A stretch of 32,514 nt of DNA from Microcystis aeruginosa Ma_MB_S_20031200_S102 (GTDB lineage: Bacteria; Cyanobacteriota; Cyanobacteriia; Cyanobacteriales; Microcystaceae): positions 1-32,514 of the forward strand of contig SFBI01000140.1 in NCBI GenBank assembly GCA_007095845.1. The letters run 5' to 3'. The notes beneath the pieces were generated by a model. That model was not told where the DNA came from. It worked only from the letters and a program-made list of their open reading frames with translations, and did not search any database. The translations under genes were made by a program, and so were the position numbers. Shown here one piece after another: positions 7,010 through 15,166 of this stretch (the first letter of the stretch is position 1; the number at the start of each line of letters is the position of its first letter).

Positions 7010-7174
7010 ATGAAAATCACCAAAATCGCCGCCATTAAGGTTTCCGCGTTAGTTATCTGTAATGTAGTCTCGTTAGTTGCACCTCACCCAGCGATCGCAC
7101 CTGCGCTAAACGTTCTGGTCTGGGGATCGATCGAAATCTGCATCAATAACAGAAAGCCAAAAGATGAAAAATAA
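7010..7174 (+). CDS. Small secreted or membrane protein of unknown function
   Basis: This 54-residue frame begins MKITKIAAIKVSALVICNVV, has a hydrophobic stretch to about residue 28, and then APALNVLVWGSIEICINN and a charged end. It looks like a signal peptide or single membrane anchor with a very short remainder. A candidate promoter lies at 6901-6931 and a strong hairpin terminator follows at 7185-7210, which supports a real transcription unit. No family is recognised. Confidence 0.45.
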   Translation: MKITKIAAIKVSALVICNVVSLVAPHPAIAPALNVLVWGSIEICINNRKPKDEK

Positions 7175-7184
7175 GTAATCATAT

Positions 7185-7218
7185 CCCCTAGTTTAACTAA
7201 AAACTAGGGGAACGTATT
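7185..7218 (+). terminator. Rho-independent terminator between convergent genes
   Basis: cccctagttt (7185-7194) pairs perfectly with aaactagggg (7201-7210) around a 6-base loop, and is followed by aacgtatttttt. The T-run favours termination of the plus-strand small gene. The hairpin may also stop the minus-strand cmr operon, whose last gene ends at 7221. Confidence 0.7.
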
Positions 7219-7220
7219 TT

Positions 7221-8843
7221 TTATAGGGAGTTTGCTAATTTTTCGAGATCATCCTCTAAAGAGGTATAATCATTTTCCGTCCATTCACATAGGGTTTTCA
7301 ATGCAGGAATAAATTTATCTTTAATCTCGTTTCTATAAACCTCATTTACGCTTTGATCTAGATTAATCCTTTGAGAATTGCAATAGCTAACCTTGTCTTC
7401 AAGATACTTTCTTAATTCCTCGGGATCGGTGAGATAAAGAATCATTTCTTCTTTTTTTACTCCCCGTAAATTGTGCATTAGTTGGTTACGGCGATCAAAT
7501 TCATGCTCACGAAGAGAAGTGCATGACCACGTTAGTAGTTCCCAGTAGTCTTCCTTTTTGGTTGACGTTAATTGATATAACCAATTCAAAAGATTTTGTA
7601 AATCTGCTTTCCGAATTTCCTTTGACTTTAATTTGCTATTTAAGCATTTAGGCATTTTTAAATATTGACAAGCGGCATTTATATTCTTATTAATTTCATT
7701 AAAAGATACGCAATACAATCCAGTTTTATCCCACTTAACTAATTGAGACACGCGAACGTTATTGACTTGATCGTTTATCTGATTAATATGATGAATAATA
7801 GCCGCTTTTAAAAACGTCTCCTGCGCGGCATTTAATAGAGTGATTCCCTGAAGATAGTTTTTTTGTTTCAAGAAATATTCGATTAAATCTAAGGTTTTAC
7901 GAACTCTCTTGATCGCTTGTTTCGGCTCGAATTCATCGCTAGTATCTATTTCATCGCTAGTATCTATTTCATCGCTAGTATCTATTGTTTTAATATTAAA
8001 AAGATCGATGTAGCTTTTTAGCTTCTTAATTTTTTCTGAGTTATTGTATCCTACCTCTTTTAATAATGCCAATGCCGACCCTGGGAAACCATCTGTGATT
8101 AATTTTTTAGCCTTCTGTATTTGTAATTGTTTCCAATAGCTAGAACTCGGAATAATTTCGTGTCTTGTTATAATCTTATTTTCTTCATAATATCGATTAA
8201 CTATCAAGAAATTGACGTTAGAGAAGTAACCAATACTGACAAATTGAACGGCCGAGGAAATAGCGGGGGTACTAGCTTGATGACTGATGTAAAAAACATC
8301 GTCTGGCTGTATTTTTGTTAACTCTTCGGTGACAAGAGTTAACACTTGATCCCAGTGATCTAGTCCTCTATTATTAACAGAAGGCTGTAAAGTGATAAAA
8401 TCCGGTTTTAGCTTAAGTTTGGTCTGGAAGTACCATTCAAAAAGCGGTTTTAAGGTACAGGTATCTTGCCAGAAAGGACAGGAAGAATTTTTGATGTCCG
8501 ATGTTTTAAAAAGCTTTTCTTGATCGGTTAGAATGATATAAACTCGATCGGGAGATTTTTTATCTTGAAATTCTTTAATTAAAACATCAAGCAAAGGGAA
8601 TACTAAATCTGAATAACAATGTTCATGATCTTGATAAACTAATCCCAAAACTCTAGCGGCAACCGGAAAACGCTTAGTATCGTTTTCTCGTTTAAGATTG
8701 GCAAAATCTGCACCTTCTCCCTGGCAATTACAGAGAGGTTCGTTGTTTTTAGCCTTCTTAAATAATCCCTTCCCTCTCATCCAATTGGCATCGGTATTTA
8801 ATTGAATATCGCTGTTTCCCGTTGTGATAATCCAAGTAGTCAT
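7221..8843 (-). CDS. CARF-HEPN protein, Csx1/Csm6-like type III CRISPR ancillary RNase
   Basis: The protein is 540 residues. The first 230 resemble a CARF sensor: an opening strand WIITTGNSDIQL, a DRVYIILTD strand, and HQASTPAISSAVQFVSIGYF, comparable to the ligand loop of Csm6. The C-terminal helical half contains RNQLMH near residue 451, an Rx4H motif of HEPN ribonucleases. By family knowledge, cyclic oligoadenylate made by Cas10 binds CARF and switches on HEPN RNA cleavage. IDTSDE is repeated three times near residue 286 and links the two halves. The gene is last in the cmr operon, separated from cmr6 by a MITE. The subfamily is uncertain; other CARF-effector folds are possible. Confidence 0.65.
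   Translation of the reverse strand: MTTWIITTGNSDIQLNTDANWMRGKGLFKKAKNNEPLCNCQGEGADFANLKRENDTKRFPVAARVLGLVYQDHEHCYSDLVFPLLDVLIKEFQDKKSPDRVYIILTDQEKLFKTSDIKNSSCPFWQDTCTLKPLFEWYFQTKLKLKPDFITLQPSVNNRGLDHWDQVLTLVTEELTKIQPDDVFYISHQASTPAISSAVQFVSIGYFSNVNFLIVNRYYEENKIITRHEIIPSSSYWKQLQIQKAKKLITDGFPGSALALLKEVGYNNSEKIKKLKSYIDLFNIKTIDTSDEIDTSDEIDTSDEFEPKQAIKRVRKTLDLIEYFLKQKNYLQGITLLNAAQETFLKAAIIHHINQINDQVNNVRVSQLVKWDKTGLYCVSFNEINKNINAACQYLKMPKCLNSKLKSKEIRKADLQNLLNWLYQLTSTKKEDYWELLTWSCTSLREHEFDRRNQLMHNLRGVKKEEMILYLTDPEELRKYLEDKVSYCNSQRINLDQSVNEVYRNEIKDKFIPALKTLCEWTENDYTSLEDDLEKLANSL
7933..7986. repeat. Three perfect 18-bp tandem repeats inside the CARF-HEPN gene
   Basis: tcatcgctagtatctatt occurs three times in a row (7933-7950, 7951-7968, 7969-7986). 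It encodes IDTSDE three times in the interdomain linker. The unit keeps frame, so copy number can vary without breaking the protein. Confidence 0.95.
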
Positions 8844-8861
8844 GGTTTTACCCGATAAATA

Positions 8862-9070
8862 GGGTTTGCTGAATAAATGGGCAATATGGACGAGGTAAGG
8901 GTTTTAGGGTTCTGTTTTGCTCTCACAGGTGCAAGATTTTGATCGTCGTTCAAAACCTTGCGTCTTTATCGGCCCGCGTCCTGTAGGGGCGAAGCATTCG
9001 GGCAATAACCTATCGGTGAAACTGTAGATTTTCTATCCGAATGCTTCGCCCGTACTTTTTCAGCATACCC
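8862..9070. mobile_element. About 209-bp MITE, family with GGGTTTGCTGAA ends, copy 1
   Basis: The left end gggtttgctgaataa matches the right end, whose reverse complement reads gggtatgctgaaaaa. Both sides carry gataaata (8854-8861 and 9071-9078), which I read as the target duplication. The interior has the palindromic gcgaagcattcggg / ccgaatgcttcgcc pair. An inverted related copy is at 17601-17812. It sits between cmr6 and the CARF-HEPN gene and may affect their co-transcription. Confidence 0.85.
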
Positions 9071-9087
9071 GATAAATATGACAAATA

Positions 9088-10833
9088 TTACCAAATTTTT
9101 ACAAAGTCCGATCGCTCGTTGAGAAAAGCGATAAAATGAGTGCTATCCTCGGTTGGTTCGGGAAAGAAAGTCAATAGTTCGATCGGTGGTTCCTGTGGTT
9201 TCAGTTTACCTTCAGAATTCGAGTGATAATAAGGGTAAATTCGATGCCAAAGTCTTCCAGTTTGCGAGTCCCGTCCGATGCTTCCTTGTAAGTTTCGCAG
9301 GGTGTGGGTTCCCTCGTAAGGTTGATGAAACCACGTGATCGCTTTAATCCGATCCTCGACAATTCTTCCCCAGACTTGCACCCCACCTTGATTATCGTAA
9401 GGATACCAAGCTTCTCGCCAATTACAGTGTACAGGATTATCAGGATGAATAGTATAGCCTTGTTTAGCGGCGTAATTCTGGAATCGTATCCGAAGGCGAT
9501 CGATAAATCGTGATAGATCTTGTTGTAAATCGGTGATAGGAAGATAAAGAGATTCTGAAGAGTCTATAAATTTCCAATGACACCCGATCATCGGTTTATT
9601 GCCTTTTTTAACATAGGGATGGAAAAACTGCCAGTGATCCGCTCTTCGCCACGATTTGCCGAATCCACCGAGTAAGAGAGAGAATTGCACTATTGCCTTG
9701 GCTAATTCCGCGAGTTCTTGTCGTTCTTCCGAGGAAGTGCGAGGATTCTGACAGGAAATTTGTAAAGTTCCCCGTTTGAGATTGTATAGAGGCATAATTT
9801 GCTCGCTTTTACCCGGAGGAGTGTAACGATGTTTGTCAAATTTTAAATCACCATCTTCATAAGTGAAGCTGATGCCGAGTTGTCCCAGAATCGCCGCTCC
9901 GTCGATACCCCCCCAGAGGATTTGAGTCAGATGTTTAGCGGTCTTTTCATCGGTCATTCCTCCTAGTAAGCGTAGGGTATGACCTCGAAGGGCTGCTTTA
10001 AACATATTGGGACGGAATTCGGAGGTTTTGTCGAGTAATGTAGCGGCGATTCCCTGTCCTTTGAGATGAACTTGTAAGAGGGTTTCTGGTGAGGGTACAT
10101 CTTTAAAGCGACCGTATCCGGCGCTAACTCTGGAACCGAGTCCATTGCCGAGCGCTTTCTCCCAAATTTGCCAGATCGTTCGCCATTCTTGTTCGTCGAG
10201 GGGAATGGTACTGGAAATCCCGAAGTTGAGAGTTACCTCGTGAAAAGATAATAGTACATTAGCGTTAGTTTTTTCGTCTTGAATAACTTGTTTTTTCTGC
10301 TGGGGATGAGCGATATCGACTAAGTTTTTAGTCCAGTTATTATCCGTAGGATAGCCTCCTAGAAAGCGCAGAATACCGGGTTCGGAACCCTGATCGCCTT
10401 GGGAGGGTTTGCCGCAATATCTGAAAGCTTGTTCGGTAGTACAGGCACGACGGAAAGCCCCTTTCATCGATGATCCGGGGTAGTAGGGATAGCCTCGCGC
10501 ACCGATAGCCGGTCGGATAATGCCATCATCTTGACCTCCATTGGTGACGAGTCGCCAAGTCATAGTATAGGGTCGCGTCTTGGCTTCTCCGCTAAATTGC
10601 GGTGGTTCGGAAAGGTTATTTTTTTTGACAGGAGACGGACGTTGTTGCGATTTGGGAGTTTTATCGGGTTGTGGGGATTTACCCCCACTATCGTCAGCAG
10701 AATGATAAAATTCTGTCCATTGATCGACCCAATCGTAGGCTGGCGATTTTTGTTTATTTTCTTGTCTTTGTAGTTGACATCTTCCCTCGATCTGTGCTTG
10801 ATAGAGGAGGGGTACATCTGACCAGTCCGGCAT
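9088..10833 (-). CDS. cmr6: Cmr6 RAMP protein, unusually long, with possible Cmr1-like second module
   Basis: I choose the ATG at 10833, one base after the cmr5 stop; an upstream ATG at 10917 lies inside cmr5. The protein is then 581 residues, where classical Cmr6 has roughly 200-350. The first module has the Cmr6/RAMP marks PYYPGSSMKGAFRRAC and the glycine-rich LGNGLGSRVSAGYGRF. A second region around MFKAALRGHTLRLLGGMTD and LTQILWGGIDGAAILGQLGI resembles the ALRxxxR...LFG pattern of Cmr1. No separate cmr1 is in the operon. Cmr6 caps the crRNA 3' end in the complex and Cmr1 binds next to it, so a fusion would be structurally sensible. The second assignment is inference. Confidence 0.7.
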   Translation of the reverse strand: MPDWSDVPLLYQAQIEGRCQLQRQENKQKSPAYDWVDQWTEFYHSADDSGGKSPQPDKTPKSQQRPSPVKKNNLSEPPQFSGEAKTRPYTMTWRLVTNGGQDDGIIRPAIGARGYPYYPGSSMKGAFRRACTTEQAFRYCGKPSQGDQGSEPGILRFLGGYPTDNNWTKNLVDIAHPQQKKQVIQDEKTNANVLLSFHEVTLNFGISSTIPLDEQEWRTIWQIWEKALGNGLGSRVSAGYGRFKDVPSPETLLQVHLKGQGIAATLLDKTSEFRPNMFKAALRGHTLRLLGGMTDEKTAKHLTQILWGGIDGAAILGQLGISFTYEDGDLKFDKHRYTPPGKSEQIMPLYNLKRGTLQISCQNPRTSSEERQELAELAKAIVQFSLLLGGFGKSWRRADHWQFFHPYVKKGNKPMIGCHWKFIDSSESLYLPITDLQQDLSRFIDRLRIRFQNYAAKQGYTIHPDNPVHCNWREAWYPYDNQGGVQVWGRIVEDRIKAITWFHQPYEGTHTLRNLQGSIGRDSQTGRLWHRIYPYYHSNSEGKLKPQEPPIELLTFFPEPTEDSTHFIAFLNERSDFVKIW

Positions 10834-10834
10834 T

Positions 10835-11305
10835 TTATTCTTCCTCCTCGATGTTCGGATTTTGGGGATTAGAGCTAGGTTTTTTGTATCGTTGCGTCCA
10901 CCAGACCAAGCTATCACAAAGTTGGGTGAGGACGTAGAGAGCGATTCTCTGATCTTCTAGGGGAAAAGTTTCTTGATTCCAGAACTCTCTGGCGATCGCT
11001 TGGATAGCTTTGGTTTGAGCTTCCGGTTTATCTTGAGGATTAATCTTGCCACGGGGAACCCGTAATCCCGCATCTTCTAAGATATCGACGAATTTCTGCC
11101 AGACATCTCGCCAGTATCGTCCTTTTTGTCGATCAGTAGCGTCTTTTTTGTCGATCAATCTCAGGTGTTCACCCCAAAAACGTTCTAAACCGTAGGCGAC
11201 GGTAGTTCTCATTTTGTGGGATTCATTTAACACTTTCTCGCTGTCTCGGTATTTTAAGACCAATTCCTGGGCAGCCCGATCGAGGTTATAAGGATTCCAT
11301 GTCAT
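10835..11305 (-). CDS. cmr5: Cmr5, small subunit of the Cmr complex
   Basis: The protein is 156 residues and all-helical in appearance. It begins NPYNLDRAAQELVLKYRDS, with VAYGLERFWGEHLRL in the middle and a C-terminal LYVLTQLCDSLVWWTQRYK. The start overlaps the cmr4 stop by 4 bases (ATGA type), and the next gene begins one base after its stop. Both position and size are those of Cmr5, the helical subunit that lines the target-RNA face of type III-B complexes. Cmr5 sequences are poorly conserved, so gene order carries much of the evidence. The C-terminal acidic tail (NIEEEE) is unremarkable. Confidence 0.7.
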   Translation of the reverse strand: MTWNPYNLDRAAQELVLKYRDSEKVLNESHKMRTTVAYGLERFWGEHLRLIDKKDATDRQKGRYWRDVWQKFVDILEDAGLRVPRGKINPQDKPEAQTKAIQAIAREFWNQETFPLEDQRIALYVLTQLCDSLVWWTQRYKKPSSNPQNPNIEEEE

Positions 11306-12186
11306 AAAGCACCTCCCGATGGTTTTTTCAAGGTCATCATGCAGTGGCCGAAGCCGACCGATTCGAGTCCCCCTAGATAAATATCCCCCGTTTTATCTTG
11401 TTCCAGTGGTTTCCAGTTGTTCCAAACGTTATCATCGATCGGTTTAAGGGCAAGGGGAAAAGCGAGGACTGTTCCTTCTGGTATTGCCTCGACATTAAAA
11501 AAAGCTTTATTAGCCGCCACTTTCCGCCCCTCTTCTAACTGCACGCGACTTTGACGATAGAGAGCCATATCGTGGATCATACCCATATCATTGTCATCGA
11601 CCACCACGGCGGGCAGGTTTTTGAGGGGAAACCAAGGTGTTAGATCCCAATTGGGGTAACTCACCGTGATAAACCCCAAATTGAAGAAAAGTACGGGGTC
11701 AGAGTTGTTTTTGGAACGGGTTGTTAGAGTTTGCGAGCCGGTGTACGCGGGGGGGATGTCTGCCTTCACGTCGGCAATGCGTTGGTAGCGTCGTAGCAAA
11801 CTCGGACAACTAACCCAAACGATCGGTTGTCCGGGGCAGAAAACTGGCAGCCAGACGATCGAGGCGTGTTCTGGTTTGATAATCGATTCGTAATCGTAGT
11901 TTTCCTGTCGGTTTTTTTCCGCACCGCGGCCGTACCAGCGTTCCACTTCTTGTAATGCGCTCGTTTTGGCCTGTTCCGGGGATTGCCCTTGCTTCTTGTA
12001 TTGGCTTGTTAAACGGGCTAACATATCGGAGCGGAGACGACCGCGTAGGGAACTACTGGGGATTATGCCTGTTTGGGTGAACTGATCGCGAAAGATTAGG
12101 TTAAGGTTGCCGCTTTCTTCCCCGGCGGCGGCTCCCAGATGGAGTGGGGCAAGGGTTTCAATGATGCCGTAGGCTTTTAGATACAT
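11302..12186 (-). CDS. cmr4: Cmr4, backbone RAMP subunit
   Basis: The protein is 294 residues. It has the RAMP opening LAPLHLGAAAGEESG, IIPSSSLRGRLRSDML (GSSxRG-type loop), the VSCPSLLRRYQ region seen in Cmr4, and the C-terminal glycine loop LGGLESVGFGHCMM. Repeated copies of Cmr4 form the filament that holds the crRNA and cut target RNA every 6 nt through one Asp. That Asp normally lies in a (V)DxPIxRE stretch. Here the aligned stretch reads NLNLIFRD, and I see no Asp at that place, so slicing may be reduced or absent. The gene abuts cmr3 directly and overlaps cmr5 by 4 bases. Confidence 0.8.
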   Translation of the reverse strand: MYLKAYGIIETLAPLHLGAAAGEESGNLNLIFRDQFTQTGIIPSSSLRGRLRSDMLARLTSQYKKQGQSPEQAKTSALQEVERWYGRGAEKNRQENYDYESIIKPEHASIVWLPVFCPGQPIVWVSCPSLLRRYQRIADVKADIPPAYTGSQTLTTRSKNNSDPVLFFNLGFITVSYPNWDLTPWFPLKNLPAVVVDDNDMGMIHDMALYRQSRVQLEEGRKVAANKAFFNVEAIPEGTVLAFPLALKPIDDNVWNNWKPLEQDKTGDIYLGGLESVGFGHCMMTLKKPSGGAL

Positions 12187-13191
12187 TCAATTCAATCCTT
12201 TTATTGTGAGCGGTAGAGATAGTCCACAGCCGATATGTTTGAGGGGAAACCCCTCTCTAGGAAACCAGTCTTCCGGCCAGTCCCACCACGATCGCCCGAT
12301 CGGTTCTTCCAGCACATACACGCTTCCCGAAGGAACGGAATACCTACCCCGTCCCAAGCGTCCACCTAAACCGTAACGGTAGGGGATGGGTTTGTCGGTG
12401 AGCAGCAGTTGAACTGAGGGGAAATCGGGTTGTTCGGGAATTCGGGAGGAAAATCGTTTCGATCCCCAGATGGCCGGAGTAATCGTCGCAAAGGCCTGTT
12501 CGATTGGCTGTCTCAGCAATTGATAGATGGCCCAATCGGGTTTAATCTCAACGCTCTCGATCTCGACTAGATGATTTTCTCCGCCGAATTTATACCATCC
12601 CGGATCGAGGGGATGGGTGGACAGATAGATCAAACAGGTTTTCTCCTTCATCTGCACGGCGTATTCTAAAAACAGACCGTCCTTCTCGACGGTACAGCGT
12701 CGATCGATCTCTAGCTTGGGATGTAGGATCGGGGTAAATTCCCACGGTGAGAGTTCCGCAAATCCTCTTTCGGCGATGTATTGCGCCGATTCTGTCCAAT
12801 CTTCACTAGAAATCCAGGAAAATTCGGGTTCTATTGAGTCCTTGTCGCAATCTCGCTCCCAGACGACTTGTCGATCGGGTGCAGCTATGATTCGCCATTC
12901 GTCGGATTTGTCGGTGGCGATTATTTTCGTGCGGGGAATCGGGATATAGACGTTACGAAGACTATCGGTTTTGGCCCAGAAGGGGCCAGCGATGAAGAGG
13001 TTGTCTCTTAATTCCCGATGGCTATACTGATGGGTCGTTTTATTGGCGCTGAAAAATAGTCCGGATAGGGTGGCGGCATCGGGGGGAAATTTAGAGCCAG
13101 AACGTCCGACAAGGTTTTCTGGGGAGAGGAACGCGCCGGAACTACCGTACATCATGCCGAGGGGTTTAATGATGATGAGATGGGAAAACAT
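12187..13191 (-). CDS. cmr3: Cmr3, crRNA 5'-handle-binding RAMP subunit
   Basis: I place the start at the ATG at 13191 (MFSHLIIIKPLGMMYGSSG), giving 334 residues. A longer frame reaches 13275, but its first 28 residues are encoded by a MITE and are not native. Cmr3 features are the opening strand followed by LGMMYG, LSPENLVGRSG...FPPDAATLSGLFF, FIAGPFW near residue 70, and a C-terminal GLGGRLGRGRYSVPSGSVYVLEEP. Cmr3 docks on Cas10 and holds the crRNA 5' handle. The gene directly abuts cmr4. The MITE at 13197-13402 lies just upstream and occupies the natural leader region, so the ribosome-binding site may be altered. Confidence 0.75.
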   Translation of the reverse strand: MFSHLIIIKPLGMMYGSSGAFLSPENLVGRSGSKFPPDAATLSGLFFSANKTTHQYSHRELRDNLFIAGPFWAKTDSLRNVYIPIPRTKIIATDKSDEWRIIAAPDRQVVWERDCDKDSIEPEFSWISSEDWTESAQYIAERGFAELSPWEFTPILHPKLEIDRRCTVEKDGLFLEYAVQMKEKTCLIYLSTHPLDPGWYKFGGENHLVEIESVEIKPDWAIYQLLRQPIEQAFATITPAIWGSKRFSSRIPEQPDFPSVQLLLTDKPIPYRYGLGGRLGRGRYSVPSGSVYVLEEPIGRSWWDWPEDWFPREGFPLKHIGCGLSLPLTIKGLN

Positions 13192-13196
13192 AAGTA

Positions 13197-13402
13197 GGGT
13201 CTGCTGAAAAAGGTTTTCCTGGGGGCAGGGTGTGGGGTGTGGGGTGTGGGGTTTTACCAGTTTTGAGGTGGCCAATTACCTAATTTTCAGGGAAAAAGTC
13301 CAGGGATTTTACCCCCGATCACTACAATGGTTGGCACTTTTTGAGGGAAAAAAAGTCTAAAAGGTTTACCCAACAAGGTTTTTAGATTTATTCAGCAAAC
13401 CC
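13197..13402. mobile_element. About 206-bp MITE with GGGTYTGCTGAA ends, inserted between cmr2 and cmr3
   Basis: The left end gggtctgctgaaaaa and the right end (reverse complement gggtttgctgaataaa) belong to the same family as 8862-9070, but the interior is different. It is flanked by taagta on both sides (13191-13196 and 13403-13408). It contains a short gtgtggg tandem run. The insertion extends the cmr3 frame artificially by 28 codons. Confidence 0.8.
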
Positions 13403-13460
13403 TAAGTAGTCGTGCAAAATTAATTTCTTGGTTAGGATAGGCAATAGGCAATAGATTCGG
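13403..13460 (-). mobile_element. Partial copy of the 95-bp MITE
   Basis: aagtagtcgtgcaaaattaattt followed by ggataggcaataggcaa matches the left part of 5215-5314. Only about 58 bp remain, ending just before the cmr2 stop. The larger MITE at 13197-13402 inserted at its edge. Confidence 0.65.
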
Positions 13461-13468
13461 ATTTAGGA

Positions 13469-15166
13469 TTATTTTTTGATCGTTTCCCCGATCGAGAGAT
13501 GCCAACCGATCGCGATCAGTTCGTCTATCCAGCGAATGATCGCCCTAGCGTAGTCCTTCGATGGCGCGTCCTTTGGGAGGGAGACGATCTGCTCATCTTC
13601 TTTTTCTTTTTCTAAAATTTTTTTATAGCCGCTAAAGTATAGATCGAAAAACTGTAGGAGTGTGGAGAGGTTATCGAGGATTTTCGAGTCTGCGCCATCG
13701 GAACGGCTTCTAGGGTTATCGAGATAGCCCAGACCAAAAGCGTGACGGGCTTTTAGTCGGGCGAAGTCGCCATAGATATGACCCCAGTTTTTCCCGCCGT
13801 CCCGATCTCGATAGTGGTTTAGGGTGTTCAAGTATTTCCATCTGGTTGTCCATTGAACATATTGCCCGTTGTTAAATAAAACGCGGATGGTCAGGCGATC
13901 GCGTCCCAGTTTTTTCGAGCGCTGTTCTGCTTCCCGACAGTGCTGTAAAACGTCTCTCTGGGGAATGCTGTGGGCCGCCCAAACGAAGCCGAGACTTAGA
14001 GTCACCCGTTGATTGATTTCTTCAGTTTTTCCAGTTTTCCACTGTTGATCGAGGGTTTGTAGCCAGTGGAAAACTCGATCGAGATCGATCGAGTCGAGTT
14101 GTGGATCGGGAAATTGGCTATTATAAACGATGCCCAAAAAATCATCTCCTCCGGCGTAAATTATTCTGCCGAGTTCGGTCTGGTTAAAGTCCCTCTGAAA
14201 TTGTTGTCCCCACCGACGCATAATCTCGCTGAAATCTCGGATTTTTTGGTCTGAGCCGAGGTTTTTCAGGTAATCGCCCACTTTATCGCCATCTCCCATG
14301 AACCAGCCCGTTTTTTGTCCCACTGAGGCGGGGTTATCTTGCGGTCTCCTGATCAGATCTCGAAATCCTCGCTGGCGAAGTTCTTCGGGAAGTTCGATTC
14401 CTAGAGAGCGGGCGATATGTGGGAGAGTGATCAACCGTTTGGTTAATTCGGGAATATTCAATCTTTCGTTTCCATCGATGTATTTGCCTTCTGGTTGTTT
14501 ATCTTTGGGTTGGCCGTCAGGATCGTTAACTCCATCGAGTAGGAGGGCTAATCTTCGGTAGAATAGGGCGATATGTCGGTTTTCTTCGCTCCAGTCAAGC
14601 GTTTTCATGTCTTGGTTTTCCCGATCCATCCCGTACCAAGCGATCGCGTCAGTCCCGGACAGACTAGAGCTTTCCCCAACCCAATTCACCCCTTGCCAAT
14701 TGCGGGCGAGTTTACGATTTTCGAGATCGACCATGGCAGACTCTAGATTGTCCCCTATGCCCCAGAAAAATTCCCAGGTGCGTTTTTCCCACTTTTTCCA
14801 GCTTTTTTGCCAATTCCATTCTGAGGATCGATAGTAAGGCGCGAGGGCGTTTTCGACCCATTTTCTACAGGTTGCGAGAATATTTTTCCAACGATTTAAA
14901 AAGGCTCGTTGCAGTTCCGCAATGATTTCCTCGGAGGAGGAGGACTGTATTTCGCTATCGATTTTCAGGAGAACACGGTTGGGCATTCCCTGTTGGGAGT
15001 TTAGCAGTCCGGGGCTAATTAGGTGGTACTGCTCAGGCCGGTGGGTGACGATTGTACTGGTCAGATCCGAGAGAATCTGAGAGGCTCCGTACAGGTCCCT
15101 CAATTTGCGGGATTTTTCAATAAAGCTTTGCACGGGGGAGAAGGTGATGGCTATATATTTGGGCAT
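13469..15166 (-). CDS. cmr2: Cas10/Cmr2, HD-less, with intact cyclase motif
   Basis: The protein is 565 residues, short for Cas10 (about 800-1000). It starts directly at the palm-type region (KYIAITFSPVQSFIEKSRKL, then RDLYGASQILSDL), where other Cmr2 proteins have an HD nuclease domain first. GDGDKVG at 291-297 and IYAGGDDFLG with GGDD at 339-342 are the palm motifs needed to make cyclic oligoadenylate. I see no HD motif and no CxxC zinc finger. It is therefore predicted to signal but not to cut DNA. It is first in the minus-strand operon, 288 bp from array 1. A broken copy of residues about 306-372 lies beside array 2. Confidence 0.9.
   Translation of the reverse strand: MPKYIAITFSPVQSFIEKSRKLRDLYGASQILSDLTSTIVTHRPEQYHLISPGLLNSQQGMPNRVLLKIDSEIQSSSSEEIIAELQRAFLNRWKNILATCRKWVENALAPYYRSSEWNWQKSWKKWEKRTWEFFWGIGDNLESAMVDLENRKLARNWQGVNWVGESSSLSGTDAIAWYGMDRENQDMKTLDWSEENRHIALFYRRLALLLDGVNDPDGQPKDKQPEGKYIDGNERLNIPELTKRLITLPHIARSLGIELPEELRQRGFRDLIRRPQDNPASVGQKTGWFMGDGDKVGDYLKNLGSDQKIRDFSEIMRRWGQQFQRDFNQTELGRIIYAGGDDFLGIVYNSQFPDPQLDSIDLDRVFHWLQTLDQQWKTGKTEEINQRVTLSLGFVWAAHSIPQRDVLQHCREAEQRSKKLGRDRLTIRVLFNNGQYVQWTTRWKYLNTLNHYRDRDGGKNWGHIYGDFARLKARHAFGLGYLDNPRSRSDGADSKILDNLSTLLQFFDLYFSGYKKILEKEKEDEQIVSLPKDAPSKDYARAIIRWIDELIAIGWHLSIGETIKK

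Noticed and set aside
10831-10917. N-terminal extension of Cmr6 from the ATG at 10917
   Set aside because: It lies inside cmr5; the ATG at 10833 directly after the cmr5 stop fits operon spacing.
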